Positions 24,909 to 32,959 of a stretch of DNA of 64,000 nucleotides are shown one piece after another (within the stretch, counting starts at the first letter, position 1; each line of letters opens with the position of its first letter). The translations under genes and the position numbers were made by a program. The notes beneath the pieces are model-generated. The model did not search any database, was not told the origin of the DNA, and was given only the letters and a program-made list of their open reading frames with translations. The DNA is from Nocardioides limicola (GTDB taxonomy: Bacteria > Actinomycetota > Actinomycetes > Propionibacteriales > Nocardioidaceae): positions 62,001-126,000 of the forward strand of contig NZ_JAERJA010000008.1 of the NCBI RefSeq assembly GCF_016827675.1, written 5' to 3'.

Positions 24909-26141
24909 TCACTCGATCGGCGGAGCCGGGGTGATGATCCCCACCTCGGCGTCGGCCGCCTCGACCTCCTCGCGGGTGATGCCGAGCAGGTAGACGATGG
25001 TGTCGAGGTAGGGCACGTTGACAGCGGTGTCCGCCGCCTCACGCACCACCGGCTTGGCGTTGTAGGCGATGCCCAGCCCGGCGGCGTCGAGCATGTCCAG
25101 GTCGTTGGCGCCATCGCCGATCGCGATGGTGGCCGCCTCTGAGACACCGACCTCGGCGGCGAAGTGGCGCAGCGCGGTCGCCTTGCCGGCCCGGTCGACC
25201 ACATCGCCGACGATCTGGCCGGTCAGTTTGCCGTCCACCACCTCGAGCTCGTTGGCGCGGGCGTAGTGGACCCCCAGGTCGGCGGCCAGCCGGTCGGTGA
25301 TCTGGGAGAAGCCTCCGGAGACGATCGCGAACCGGTAGCCGAGGCGCTTCAGGGTGCGGATCATCGTCCGGGCGCCCGGGGTGATCACGATCTCGTCGTA
25401 CACCAGGTCCAGGGCGGTCGCGTCCAGCCCCTTGAGCAGTTCGACCCGGGCACGCAGGGACTCGCCGAAGTCCAGCTCGCCGCGCATCGCCCGTTCGGTG
25501 ATCTCGGCGACCTGGGGCTCGCACCCGGCGTGGGCGGCGAGCATCTCGATGACCTCACCCTGGATCAGGGTCGAGTCGACGTCCATCACGATCAGGCGCA
25601 TCCCGCGGCGCAGCAGCGAGGCGGACTGCACGGCGACGTCCACCCCCTGACGCGCAGCCTCGGCGGCCAGCGCGATCCGCAGCCGGTGCGGGTCGGCGCC
25701 GGAGACGTGCAGGTCGATCGCGGTGACCGGATAGCGCGCCATCCGCTCGATCCGGTCGATGTTGCCCCCCAGGTCGGCGATTCGCCCGGCCATCGCCGCC
25801 ATCTGCGAGGCCTTCAGCGGAGTGCCGATCACGGTGACGTGACTGCGGCCCCGGGGGCGCTGCCGGTTGTCCCCGCGACCGCGGACCAGTTCCAGATGCA
25901 TCTCCAGATCGGCCGCGGCCTGCTCCAGCGCGGCGGTGATCCGGCGCAGGTCCCGGGGCTCGCTGACCAGCACGCCCAGGACCAGTCGGCGACGCAGCAC
26001 GATCTGCTCCAGGTCGATCACCTCGACGCCGGCTCGGCCCAGGATCTCCAGGATCCGGGAGGTCACTCCCGGCCGATCCTTGCCGGTGACGGTGATCAGG
26101 CAGGTGGGCTCCTCGACGGAACCAGGGCTCTTCGCATTCAT
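24909..26141 (-). CDS. serB: Phosphoserine phosphatase with N-terminal ACT domains
   Basis: The 410-residue protein starts with two ACT-like regions (CLITVTGKDRPGVTSRILEI and HVTVIGTPLKASQM), then a HAD phosphatase with DVDSTL (nucleophile Asp), SGGFSQ, Lys in RAGKA and GDGANDLDML. It makes L-serine from O-phosphoserine; the ACT domains may sense amino acids. Length matches the actinobacterial SerB2 form. ATG 26141 has TAGCCT 9 nt upstream. Confidence 0.95.
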   Translation of the reverse strand: MNAKSPGSVEEPTCLITVTGKDRPGVTSRILEILGRAGVEVIDLEQIVLRRRLVLGVLVSEPRDLRRITAALEQAAADLEMHLELVRGRGDNRQRPRGRSHVTVIGTPLKASQMAAMAGRIADLGGNIDRIERMARYPVTAIDLHVSGADPHRLRIALAAEAARQGVDVAVQSASLLRRGMRLIVMDVDSTLIQGEVIEMLAAHAGCEPQVAEITERAMRGELDFGESLRARVELLKGLDATALDLVYDEIVITPGARTMIRTLKRLGYRFAIVSGGFSQITDRLAADLGVHYARANELEVVDGKLTGQIVGDVVDRAGKATALRHFAAEVGVSEAATIAIGDGANDLDMLDAAGLGIAYNAKPVVREAADTAVNVPYLDTIVYLLGITREEVEAADAEVGIITPAPPIE

Positions 26142-26150
26142 GTCCCGCTG

Positions 26151-26156
26151 AGGCTA
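26151..26156 (-). promoter_or_regulatory. -10 box (TAGCCT) of serB
   Basis: Minus-strand TAGCCT ends 9 nt before ATG 26141; no ribosome-binding site. Confidence 0.4.
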
Positions 26157-26191
26157 TCGCGATTCGGTGCGGAGGCCGCCGCGTGCCCTAG

Positions 26192-26197
26192 TAGGGT
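26192..26197 (+). promoter_or_regulatory. -10 box (TAGGGT) of the ABC ATPase gene
   Basis: TAGGGT ends 7 nt before ATG 26205; leaderless pattern. Confidence 0.6.
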
Positions 26198-26204
26198 CGG
26201 CGCC

Positions 26205-27005
26205 ATGACCGCCGTGCTCCAGTTCGCCGACGTGACCGTACGCCGTGGACAGGCCACCTTGCTGGACAGCGTCAACTGGACGGTCAACTCGGACGAGCGC
26301 TGGGTGGTGCTGGGCCCCAACGGGGCCGGCAAGACCACCCTGATGCAGGTGGCTGCGTCTCAGGTGCACCCCACCGCCGGCGTCGCCGGGATCCTCGACG
26401 AGGTGCTGGGGGCCGTCGATGTCTTCGACCTGCGGCCACGGATCGGGCTCACCTCGGCCGCGATCGCCGAGCGGATCCCACGCGCCGAACTGGTCCGTGA
26501 TGTGGTCGTCTCCGCCTCCTACGGCGTACTGGGACGGTGGCGTGAGGAGTACGACGGTTTCGATCACGACCGGGCCGCCGCGCTGATGACCGAGGTGGGT
26601 GTGGAGGCCCTCGCCGACCGCACCTTCGGCACCCTGAGCGAGGGCGAGCGCAAGCGGGTGCAGGTGGCCAGGGCGTTGATGACGGACCCGGAGTTGCTGC
26701 TGCTCGACGAGCCCGCGGCCGGGCTCGACCTGGGCGGCCGGGAGGACCTGGTCTCGACCCTGTCGGTGTTGGCGCAGGCACCTGAGGCGCCGGCGATGGT
26801 GTTGGTGTCCCATCATGTGGAGGAGATCCCGCCAGGATTCACGCACGCGTTGCTGCTGCGGGCCGGCAAGGTGGTGGCAGCAGGCCCGTTGTCGGCGGTG
26901 CTGACCGAGGCCAACCTGGCGCAGACCTTCGGGATGCCCATGGTGCTCGACCACGTGGACGGCCGTTGGTCCGCGCGGAAGCGGACCGGTCGACACAGCG
27001 GCTGA
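26205..27005 (+). CDS. ABC transporter ATP-binding protein (YlmA-like, soluble)
   Basis: The 266-residue single ABC domain has Walker A GPNGAGKTT, the variant signature LSEGERKR and Walker B LLLLDEPAAGLD with SHHVEEI (H-loop). The signature and the FDLRPRIGLTSAAI segment resemble iron-type/YlmA ATPases. No permease gene is nearby, so its partner is unknown. Confidence 0.85.
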   Translation: MTAVLQFADVTVRRGQATLLDSVNWTVNSDERWVVLGPNGAGKTTLMQVAASQVHPTAGVAGILDEVLGAVDVFDLRPRIGLTSAAIAERIPRAELVRDVVVSASYGVLGRWREEYDGFDHDRAAALMTEVGVEALADRTFGTLSEGERKRVQVARALMTDPELLLLDEPAAGLDLGGREDLVSTLSVLAQAPEAPAMVLVSHHVEEIPPGFTHALLLRAGKVVAAGPLSAVLTEANLAQTFGMPMVLDHVDGRWSARKRTGRHSG

Positions 27006-27021
27006 GTGGGGCCATCTCCGC

Positions 27022-27027
27022 TAGGGT
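27022..27027 (+). promoter_or_regulatory. -10 box (TAGGGT) of the nfeD-like gene
   Basis: TAGGGT is followed by 6 nt and ATG 27034; leaderless pattern. Confidence 0.6.
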
Positions 27028-27033
27028 CGGGGC

Positions 27034-27492
27034 ATGGATTGGTTGCAGGATCACGCGTGGCAGATCTGGCTGGGGGCCGCCATCACCCTCGGTGTCCTGG
27101 AGATGCTCAGCCTCGACCTGGTGCTGTTGATGTTCGCTGCCGGTGCCACGGTGGGGATGGTCGCTGCGATGGTGGGGCTGCCGGTCTGGGCCCAGGTGAT
27201 CGCCGCGGGGCTGTCCTCGGCGGCGATGCTCTACCTGGTCCGACCGTCGGTGGTGCGCCGGCTCCATGGTGGGCCGGAGTTGCGGTTGGGGGCGGCCAAG
27301 CTGGTGGGGATGCAGGGCACCGTGACCACACCGATCAGCGCTCTCGCCCCGGGCCGGATCAAGGTGGACGGCGAGGACTGGACGGCGCTGCCACTGGACG
27401 AGACGCTGCGCATCGCCGAGGGTGAGACCGTCGACGTGATTCGGATCGACGGCGCCACCGCGTATGTGCACCCGGTGCCGAGACTGGACTGA
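27034..27492 (+). CDS. NfeD-like membrane protein
   Basis: The 152-residue protein has membrane segments in residues 10-70 (LGAAITLGVLEMLSLDLVLLM and a following pair) and a C-terminal OB-like domain (LVGMQGTVTTPISALAPGRI to GETVDVIRIDG). NfeD proteins are encoded next to SPFH proteins and are thought to form membrane microdomain complexes. The SPFH gene follows after 87 bp. Confidence 0.88.
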   Translation: MDWLQDHAWQIWLGAAITLGVLEMLSLDLVLLMFAAGATVGMVAAMVGLPVWAQVIAAGLSSAAMLYLVRPSVVRRLHGGPELRLGAAKLVGMQGTVTTPISALAPGRIKVDGEDWTALPLDETLRIAEGETVDVIRIDGATAYVHPVPRLD

Positions 27493-27579
27493 AGGACACT
27501 GCTGTCCCGACCGGGGCGGCAGCCGCACGCGGTGGCCGGGCATGGCTGGACACCGCAGAAGGAGAACACGGAGGATTCC

Positions 27580-28674
27580 ATGGCGTTCGTGCTGACGACG
27601 CTGCTCATCCTGTTCCTGCTGTTCATGGTCGTGGCTGTGTCCAAGACCGTGAAGATCGTTCCGCAGGCCCGGGCCGGCATCGTCGAACGTTTCGGGAAGT
27701 ACAAGGGCACCCTGACTCCCGGACTCAACTTCATCTTCCCGTTCGTGGACAAGGTGCGCTATCTGATCGACATGCGCGAGCAGGTCGTCTCGTTCCCGCC
27801 GTCACAGGTGATCACCGAGGACAACCTGAACCTGTCCATCGACTCGGTCATCTACTTCCAGGTCAACGACCCGGTGGCGGCCACCTACGAGATCGCTAAC
27901 TACATCCAGGGTGTCGAGCAACTGACCCTGACCACGCTGCGCAACATCGTCGGTGGCATGGACCTGGAGCAGACGCTGACCTCGCGTGAAGAGATCAACA
28001 CCAGCCTCTCGATGGTTCTCGACGAGGCGACCAGTCGGTGGGGGATCAAGGTCAAGCGTGTCGAGATCAAGGGCATCGACCCGCCCCCGTCGATCCAGGA
28101 CTCGATGGAGAAGCAGATGCGCGCCGACCGTGACAAGCGTGCGGCCATCCTGCAGGCCGAGGGCCAGCGGCAGGCGGCGATCCTCACCGCCGAGGGCAAC
28201 AAGCAGTCGGCGATCCTGAACGCCGAGGGTGACCGGGAGTCGCAGATCCTGCGTGCCCAGGCCGACCGCGAGGCGGCCATTCTGCGGGCCCAGGGTGAGG
28301 GGCAGGCGATCCAGACCGTCTTCCAGGCCATCCACGACGGCCGTCCCGACCAGTCGCTGCTGGCCTACCAGTACCTGCAGATGATGCCGAAGATCGCCGA
28401 GGGCGACGCCAACAAGGTGTGGATCGTGCCGAGCGAGATCGGCAAGGCCCTCGAAGGTCTGGGCTCGACGATGAACAGCCTGCAAGGCATCCCCGACAAC
28501 GTCGAGGGTCCCCGGGTGCGGGTCTCCACCGAGGCTCAGGACGTGCTCGGTGTGGACACGGCCTCGGAGACGCTGTCCAGTGCGCACGAGGACGTCCAGC
28601 GGGCCATTGCTGAGGCCGAGCGGGCCGCGAATCCCGGCAAGAAGGACGTCGGCAAGGGCGGCTCACAGGATTGA
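27580..28674 (+). CDS. SPFH/band 7 protein (stomatin-like, paraslipin)
   Basis: The 364-residue protein has an N-terminal membrane anchor (about 5-22), a band 7 domain (PQARAGIVERFGKYKGTLTP to about 190) and then a coiled-coil made of near-repeats of about 11-13 residues (AAILQAEGQRQ, AAILTAEGNKQ, SAILNAEGDRE, AAILRAQGEGQ). Such proteins oligomerise in the membrane, often with NfeD. ATG 27580 has GGAGGA 5 nt upstream. Co-directional with the TSUP gene, whose TTG start overlaps the stop. Confidence 0.92.
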   Translation: MAFVLTTLLILFLLFMVVAVSKTVKIVPQARAGIVERFGKYKGTLTPGLNFIFPFVDKVRYLIDMREQVVSFPPSQVITEDNLNLSIDSVIYFQVNDPVAATYEIANYIQGVEQLTLTTLRNIVGGMDLEQTLTSREEINTSLSMVLDEATSRWGIKVKRVEIKGIDPPPSIQDSMEKQMRADRDKRAAILQAEGQRQAAILTAEGNKQSAILNAEGDRESQILRAQADREAAILRAQGEGQAIQTVFQAIHDGRPDQSLLAYQYLQMMPKIAEGDANKVWIVPSEIGKALEGLGSTMNSLQGIPDNVEGPRVRVSTEAQDVLGVDTASETLSSAHEDVQRAIAEAERAANPGKKDVGKGGSQD

Positions 28675-29435
28675 GTCCGACCGAGGCGGTCATCATCGCC
28701 CTGGCGGGGGTGGCCGCAGGCACCATCAACACCGTGGTGGGGTCGGGGACGTTGATCACGTTCCCGACCCTGCTCGCGTTCGGCATCCCGCCGGTGACCG
28801 CGAACGTCTCCAACACCATCGGACTGGTGCCCGGCTCTGTCGCCGGTGCGTGGGGCTACCGCCGGGAGATGGCCGGGCAACGGGCCCGACTGGTCCGGTT
28901 CTCGATCGCCTTCGTGCTCGGCGGCAGCCTCGGCGCGGCCCTGCTGCTGGTGCTGCCGCCGAGTGTCTTCGCCGCGGTGGTGCCAGCACTGATCGCGTTG
29001 GCATTGGTGCTGGTGATCTTCCAGCCCAGACTGTCGGCGTGGGTCGCGCGGCGACATGAACACCTCGGCGGTCTGCCGGAGCACGGAGCCTGGTGGGTGT
29101 GGCCGTCGATGTTCGGCTGCGCTGTCTACGGGGGCTACTTCGGTGCCGCGCAGGGGATCCTGCAGATGGCGATCATGGGTGCCGGAGTGCCGGACGACCT
29201 GCAACGTCTGAACGCGATCAAGAACGTGCTCGCTGCCTTGGTGAACGCCATCTCGGGGGCCATCTTCATCGTGGTCGCCGTCGTGGATTGGCGGATCGTG
29301 GCGTTGATCGCCAGCGGCTCGGTGATCGGTGGCCTGCTGGGGGCTTCGGTGGGGCGCCGACTGCCTCCGAAGGTGCTGCGTGCGGTGATCGTGGTCGTCG
29401 GCGTGGCGGCGCTGGCCAGCTTCGTGAAGGGCTGA
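28671..29435 (+). CDS. TauE/SafE (TSUP) family membrane permease
   Basis: The 254-residue protein has about eight hydrophobic segments and the paired TSUP motifs (AAGTINTVVGSGTLITFPTLL near the start, GGYFGAAQGIL in the second half). Family members move sulfite, sulfonates or other small organic anions; the substrate here is unknown. The TTG start overlaps the TGA of the SPFH gene (TTGA), indicating coupling. Confidence 0.88.
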   Translation: MSPTEAVIIALAGVAAGTINTVVGSGTLITFPTLLAFGIPPVTANVSNTIGLVPGSVAGAWGYRREMAGQRARLVRFSIAFVLGGSLGAALLLVLPPSVFAAVVPALIALALVLVIFQPRLSAWVARRHEHLGGLPEHGAWWVWPSMFGCAVYGGYFGAAQGILQMAIMGAGVPDDLQRLNAIKNVLAALVNAISGAIFIVVAVVDWRIVALIASGSVIGGLLGASVGRRLPPKVLRAVIVVVGVAALASFVKG

Positions 29436-29461
29436 GTGCCGGCCCCAGGCGGGGGTGGGGC

Positions 29462-29872
29462 TCAGGCCGGTTCGTCGAGCGTCTCTGCCGGCGTGCGGCC
29501 GAGGGTGGCTACGCCGACGGCACCGCAGACGATGGCCGCCACAGCGGGAACCGCGAGCAGGACGCCGGTGCTGGGCTTCAGTTCGCCTGCCTGGGCCGAG
29601 TCGAGCGCAGCCAGGGCGTCGCCCGCGTCGACCGCGATCCCAGCTGCGACCAGGCCGCGCTGGGCGTTCCCGCTGCTGACCAGGGTGGCCACACCGAGGA
29701 GGATCTCGCGGGAGCCGAAGAGCCGGGTCATGTAGCTCAACTGTGGGTTCGCCGTCGGGTCGAGTTGGAAGAGTCTGGCGCCGGTCCGTGGTGCGGTGAC
29801 CGCCATCGTGCCGATGGCGACGCGGCCGAGGGCCAGGCCGATTGCGGGGTTCCTGAGGCGGGAGAGGATCAC
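29462..29872 (-). CDS. Small membrane protein of unknown function
   Basis: The 136-residue protein has hydrophobic stretches near residues 10-30, 68-85 and 100-122, with conserved-looking LGRVAIGTMAV and LFGSREILLGVATL. The pattern resembles small DUF4267-type proteins, but I am not sure. GTG 29872 has TAGGCT 7 nt upstream. Confidence 0.65.
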   Translation of the reverse strand: MILSRLRNPAIGLALGRVAIGTMAVTAPRTGARLFQLDPTANPQLSYMTRLFGSREILLGVATLVSSGNAQRGLVAAGIAVDAGDALAALDSAQAGELKPSTGVLLAVPAVAAIVCGAVGVATLGRTPAETLDEPA

Positions 29873-29879
29873 ACCTCGC

Positions 29880-29885
29880 AGCCTA
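29880..29885 (-). promoter_or_regulatory. -10 box (TAGGCT) of the small membrane protein gene
   Basis: Minus-strand TAGGCT ends 7 nt before GTG 29872; no Shine-Dalgarno. Confidence 0.5.
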
Positions 29886-29917
29886 GCCCTCCGGGTCGAC
29901 GTTGGGGAGGGCTCGGC

Positions 29918-30874
29918 TCAGGCAGGCTTGTCGACGAAGGCCGAGTGCCACCGTTCGAGGACGTCGTAGCCGCGCTCCCGGGCGCCGGCCCGGGACAGGA
30001 ACACATCGTGCAGGGCGCCCTCGACAGCCGTGTAGGTGACCTGCGTGCCGATGGAGGTGGCCCAGCGGCGGATCTGTGGCACCTCGAGGACGATGTCGTG
30101 GCTGAACACGTCCTCGCCCATCGCGGCCGGCATCGTCGACGCGCCACTGGACAGGACCAGCACCGGCGCCGGCACAGCGAGCCCGGCGTGGAGTTCGGCG
30201 TGGCCACGGCGGATCGCATGGAGCCAGGCGGCCCGGGCCGGGAAGGACCCGATCGGTCGCCAGTCGAGATTGAACTCCCACTCGCCGTGATGGTCGCGGT
30301 GCAGGCTCTGCCCGTAGAAGCCACTGACCTGGCGGGGGATCTCTCGGCGTGGCTGTGACCGGGCCAGCCTCGCCAGCGCCGCATCGGCAGCGGGGGTACG
30401 CATCCACGCCTTGCCCTGCAGATCCAGCCAGGGGGAGTTGAGCACCATGCCCGCCAACTCATCCGGCTGTCGATGGTGGGCCCACAACGGGAGGGTGAGG
30501 CCCCCGGTGGAGTGCGCGGAGGCGATCACCCGGTCGTGCCCGTCCCGGCGCACGATCCGGTCCCAGGCCAGATCCAGTTCGGCGAAGTAGTCGTGGAGAT
30601 CGGTGATGTACATCGGCGTCTGGTGTGGGCGCAGCGACCGGCCGTACTTGCGCAGGTCCACGGCGTAGAAGTCGTACCCGCGAGCAAGCCACCACTCGGC
30701 GTACTGGGTCTGGAAGAAGTAGTCGGAGAAGCCGTGCAGGTGCAGGACAGCGCGTCCGGTGGACTCTTCGGCGCGCCGGCTGACCAGCGTGGTGACCACA
30801 GCGCCCTCCTCGTCGGGGGGCAGTCCGATGGTCTCCGCCTGCCACGGCTCACCCAACACGTCTGTCTCGATCAT
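29918..30874 (-). CDS. Alpha/beta hydrolase (serine aminopeptidase S33 / monoglyceride-lipase type)
   Basis: The 318-residue protein has the oxyanion motif HLHGFSDY near residue 45, the nucleophile elbow SAHSTGG (Ser near 120) and a C-terminal His in EGALHDVFLS. No signal peptide, so probably cytoplasmic. Substrate unknown, likely an ester or lipid. It is divergent from the LLM oxygenase gene with a 121-bp shared control region. Confidence 0.85.
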   Translation of the reverse strand: MIETDVLGEPWQAETIGLPPDEEGAVVTTLVSRRAEESTGRAVLHLHGFSDYFFQTQYAEWWLARGYDFYAVDLRKYGRSLRPHQTPMYITDLHDYFAELDLAWDRIVRRDGHDRVIASAHSTGGLTLPLWAHHRQPDELAGMVLNSPWLDLQGKAWMRTPAADAALARLARSQPRREIPRQVSGFYGQSLHRDHHGEWEFNLDWRPIGSFPARAAWLHAIRRGHAELHAGLAVPAPVLVLSSGASTMPAAMGEDVFSHDIVLEVPQIRRWATSIGTQVTYTAVEGALHDVFLSRAGARERGYDVLERWHSAFVDKPA

Positions 30875-30939
30875 GGAGGCATCCTGCCAAACTGGTCGGC
30901 CTCGCGCAGCGGCGGGAATGGAAAGGCGCGACCACCAGT

Positions 30940-30963
30940 TAGAGTAGTTGAATTGTTAATCAA
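30940..30963 (+). promoter_or_regulatory. -10 box and overlapping inverted repeat upstream of the LLM gene
   Basis: TAGAGT (30940-30945) is followed at 30948-30963 by TTGAATTGTTAATCAA, whose outer TTGA/TCAA arms and AT-rich centre resemble MarR-family operators. It stands out in this GC-rich DNA and would cover the transcription start. Confidence 0.45.
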
Positions 30964-30995
30964 GTCGCAGAGCGACCACGAGGTCAGGAGTCGAG

Positions 30996-32123
30996 ATGGG
31001 CATGCAGTTCGGGATCTTCACCGTCGGGGACGTCACCACCGACCCCACCACCGTCCGGACGCCCACCGAGCACGAGCGGATCAAGGCGACGGTGGCGATC
31101 GCCAAGAAGGCCGAGGAGGTCGGCCTGGACGTCTTCGCCACCGGCGAACACCACAACCCGCCGTTCATCGCCTCGGCGCCCACCACCACGCTGGCCTACA
31201 TCGGCGCCCAGACCGAGAAGATCATCCTGTCCACCGCGACCACCCTGATCACCACCACGGACCCGGTGCTGATCGCGGAGAACTACGCGAAGCTCCAGCA
31301 CCTGACCGACGGACGGGTCGACCTGATGATGGGCCGTGGCAACACCGGACCGGTCTACCCGTGGTTCGGCAAGGACATCCGCGACGGCATCGAGTTGGCG
31401 ATCGAGAACTACTCGCTGCTGCACAAGCTGTGGCGTGAGGACGTGGTGAACTGGCAGGGCAAGCACCGCACTCCGCTGCAAGGCTTCACCAGCACGCCCC
31501 GGCCGCTGGACGGCGTACCGCCGTTCGTCTGGCACGGCTCCATCCGGTCGCCCGAGATCGCCGAGCAGGCCGCCTACTACGGCGACGGCTTCTTCCACAA
31601 CCACATCTTCTGGCCGGCCTCGCACACGGCGCAGATGGTGGAGCTCTATCGGCGCCGGTTCGAGCACTACGGGCACGGTCAGGCGCACGAGGCGATCGTC
31701 GGCCTGGGCGGGCAGGTGTTCATGCGCCGCAACAGCCAGGACGCGATCAACGAGTTCCGGCCGTACTTCGACAAGGCCCCCGTCTACGGACACGGGCCGA
31801 GCCTGGAGGACTTCATGGAGCAGACGCCGCTCACCGTCGGCTCCCCGCAGCAGGTCATCGAGCGCACGCTGGGGTTCCGCGAGTACGCCGGCGACTACCA
31901 GCGGCAGCTGTTCCTGATGGACCACGCCGGGCTGCCGTTGAAGGTCGTGCTGGAGCAACTGGACCTGCTCGGCGAGGTGGTCGAGGTGCTGCGCAAGGAG
32001 TTCGCCGCGGTACGCAAGCCGGGTGTGCCCGACGCGCCCACCCACGCGACCAGGGTCGCCGCCGCGGGCGGCCCGGCCGACTCCAGTGTCTATGCAGCTG
32101 CCGACGACGTCACCGGCCACTGA
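30996..32123 (+). CDS. LLM-class flavin-dependent oxidoreductase (luciferase-like)
   Basis: The 375-residue TIM-barrel protein has the luciferase-like pattern (GLDVFATGEHHNPPF, LSTATTLITTTDPVLIAENY, GRVDLMMGRGNTGPVYPWFG). Such enzymes oxidise substrates with reduced FMN and O2 (or F420). AGGAG lies 5 nt before ATG 30996. The FMN reductase gene downstream makes a two-component FMNH2 monooxygenase likely. Substrate unknown. Confidence 0.9.
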   Translation: MGMQFGIFTVGDVTTDPTTVRTPTEHERIKATVAIAKKAEEVGLDVFATGEHHNPPFIASAPTTTLAYIGAQTEKIILSTATTLITTTDPVLIAENYAKLQHLTDGRVDLMMGRGNTGPVYPWFGKDIRDGIELAIENYSLLHKLWREDVVNWQGKHRTPLQGFTSTPRPLDGVPPFVWHGSIRSPEIAEQAAYYGDGFFHNHIFWPASHTAQMVELYRRRFEHYGHGQAHEAIVGLGGQVFMRRNSQDAINEFRPYFDKAPVYGHGPSLEDFMEQTPLTVGSPQQVIERTLGFREYAGDYQRQLFLMDHAGLPLKVVLEQLDLLGEVVEVLRKEFAAVRKPGVPDAPTHATRVAAAGGPADSSVYAAADDVTGH

Positions 32124-32129
32124 CGAAGT

Positions 32130-32195
32130 GGGGTTCGTGGCCGCGCGAGGTGGGGTTCGTGGCCGCGCGAGGTGGGGTTTGTGGCCGCACGAAGC
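32130..32195. repeat. 22-bp tandem array, three copies, between LLM and FMN reductase genes
   Basis: GGGGTT starts at 32130, 32152 and 32174, exactly 22 bp apart, in units of the form GGGGTTCGTGGCCGCGCG(A)GGT. The array begins 6 bp after the LLM stop codon (TGACGAAGT), the same junction sequence as at 19078. No coding or terminator function is evident. Confidence 0.85.
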
Positions 32196-32230
32196 GGCTG
32201 TTCGTGGCGAATGAATGAGGAGGCAAAGAG

Positions 32231-32857
32231 ATGAACAGGATCGTCGTGGTCTCGGCGGGGCTCAGCGTCCCGTCGTCGACCAGATTGCTGGCGGATCGCT
32301 TGGCTGCTGCCACCACCGAGGCGCTCGCTGAGGCGGAGGTGGTCCACGTGGAGTTGCGTGCCTTGGCGCACCCGCTCGCCGACCACCTCCTCACCGGCTT
32401 CCCCCACGGCGAGCTTGCGGCCGCGATCGAGGCCGTCACCAGCGCCGACGGGTTGATCGTGGTGTCGCCGGTCTTCTCGGCGTCGTACTCGGGGCTCTTC
32501 AAGTCCTTCTTCGACGTGCTGGAGCCCGGTGCTCTCGACGGTACGCCGGTGCTGATCGCGGCAACCGGGGGCACGAGTCGGCACTCGCTGGTGCTCGACC
32601 ATGCGCTGCGGCCGCTGTTCAGCTACCTGCACGCGGTCGTGGCCCCCACCGGCGTCTACGCCGCCACCGACGACTTCGGCACCGCCGGTCTCGATGGTCG
32701 GATCCAGCGGGCGGCCGGTGAGTTCGCGGCGCTGGTCGGCAAGCCCGCCGACCGGGGTGTCGCAACCGACGACGTCATGCAGGTACGACGCAGCACGGCG
32801 GAGGAGTTCGCCGACCCTACGCCGTTCGAGGAGCTGCTCCGCAACGCCAGCAGGTGA
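32231..32857 (+). CDS. NAD(P)H-dependent FMN reductase (CE1759 type)
   Basis: The 208-residue flavodoxin-like protein has the FMN phosphate region SVPSSTRLLADRL, VVSPVFSASYSGLFKSF and LIAATGGTSRHSL. It would supply reduced FMN to the adjacent LLM oxygenase, and gene order supports that pairing. GAGGAGG-like sequence precedes ATG 32231. Confidence 0.9.
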   Translation: MNRIVVVSAGLSVPSSTRLLADRLAAATTEALAEAEVVHVELRALAHPLADHLLTGFPHGELAAAIEAVTSADGLIVVSPVFSASYSGLFKSFFDVLEPGALDGTPVLIAATGGTSRHSLVLDHALRPLFSYLHAVVAPTGVYAATDDFGTAGLDGRIQRAAGEFAALVGKPADRGVATDDVMQVRRSTAEEFADPTPFEELLRNASR

Positions 32858-32884
32858 GTGGATCGCGACGGGTCCACGATTTGT

Positions 32885-32925
32885 CTGCAATGTTTCTGGA
32901 AATGTTGCAGTTTGCTGGGTAGGCT
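32885..32925 (+). promoter_or_regulatory. 26-bp interrupted palindrome and -10 box before the acyl-CoA dehydrogenase gene
   Basis: CTGCAA-N2-TTTC-N2-GAAA-N2-TTGCAG (32885-32910) is symmetrical at 20 of 26 positions and ends 9 bp before TAGGCT (32920-32925). It covers the -35 region, so a dimeric repressor bound there would block transcription. Confidence 0.6.
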
Positions 32926-32959
32926 GACGTTGTTCAACCAGCCCAATGAGGAGATCCCC

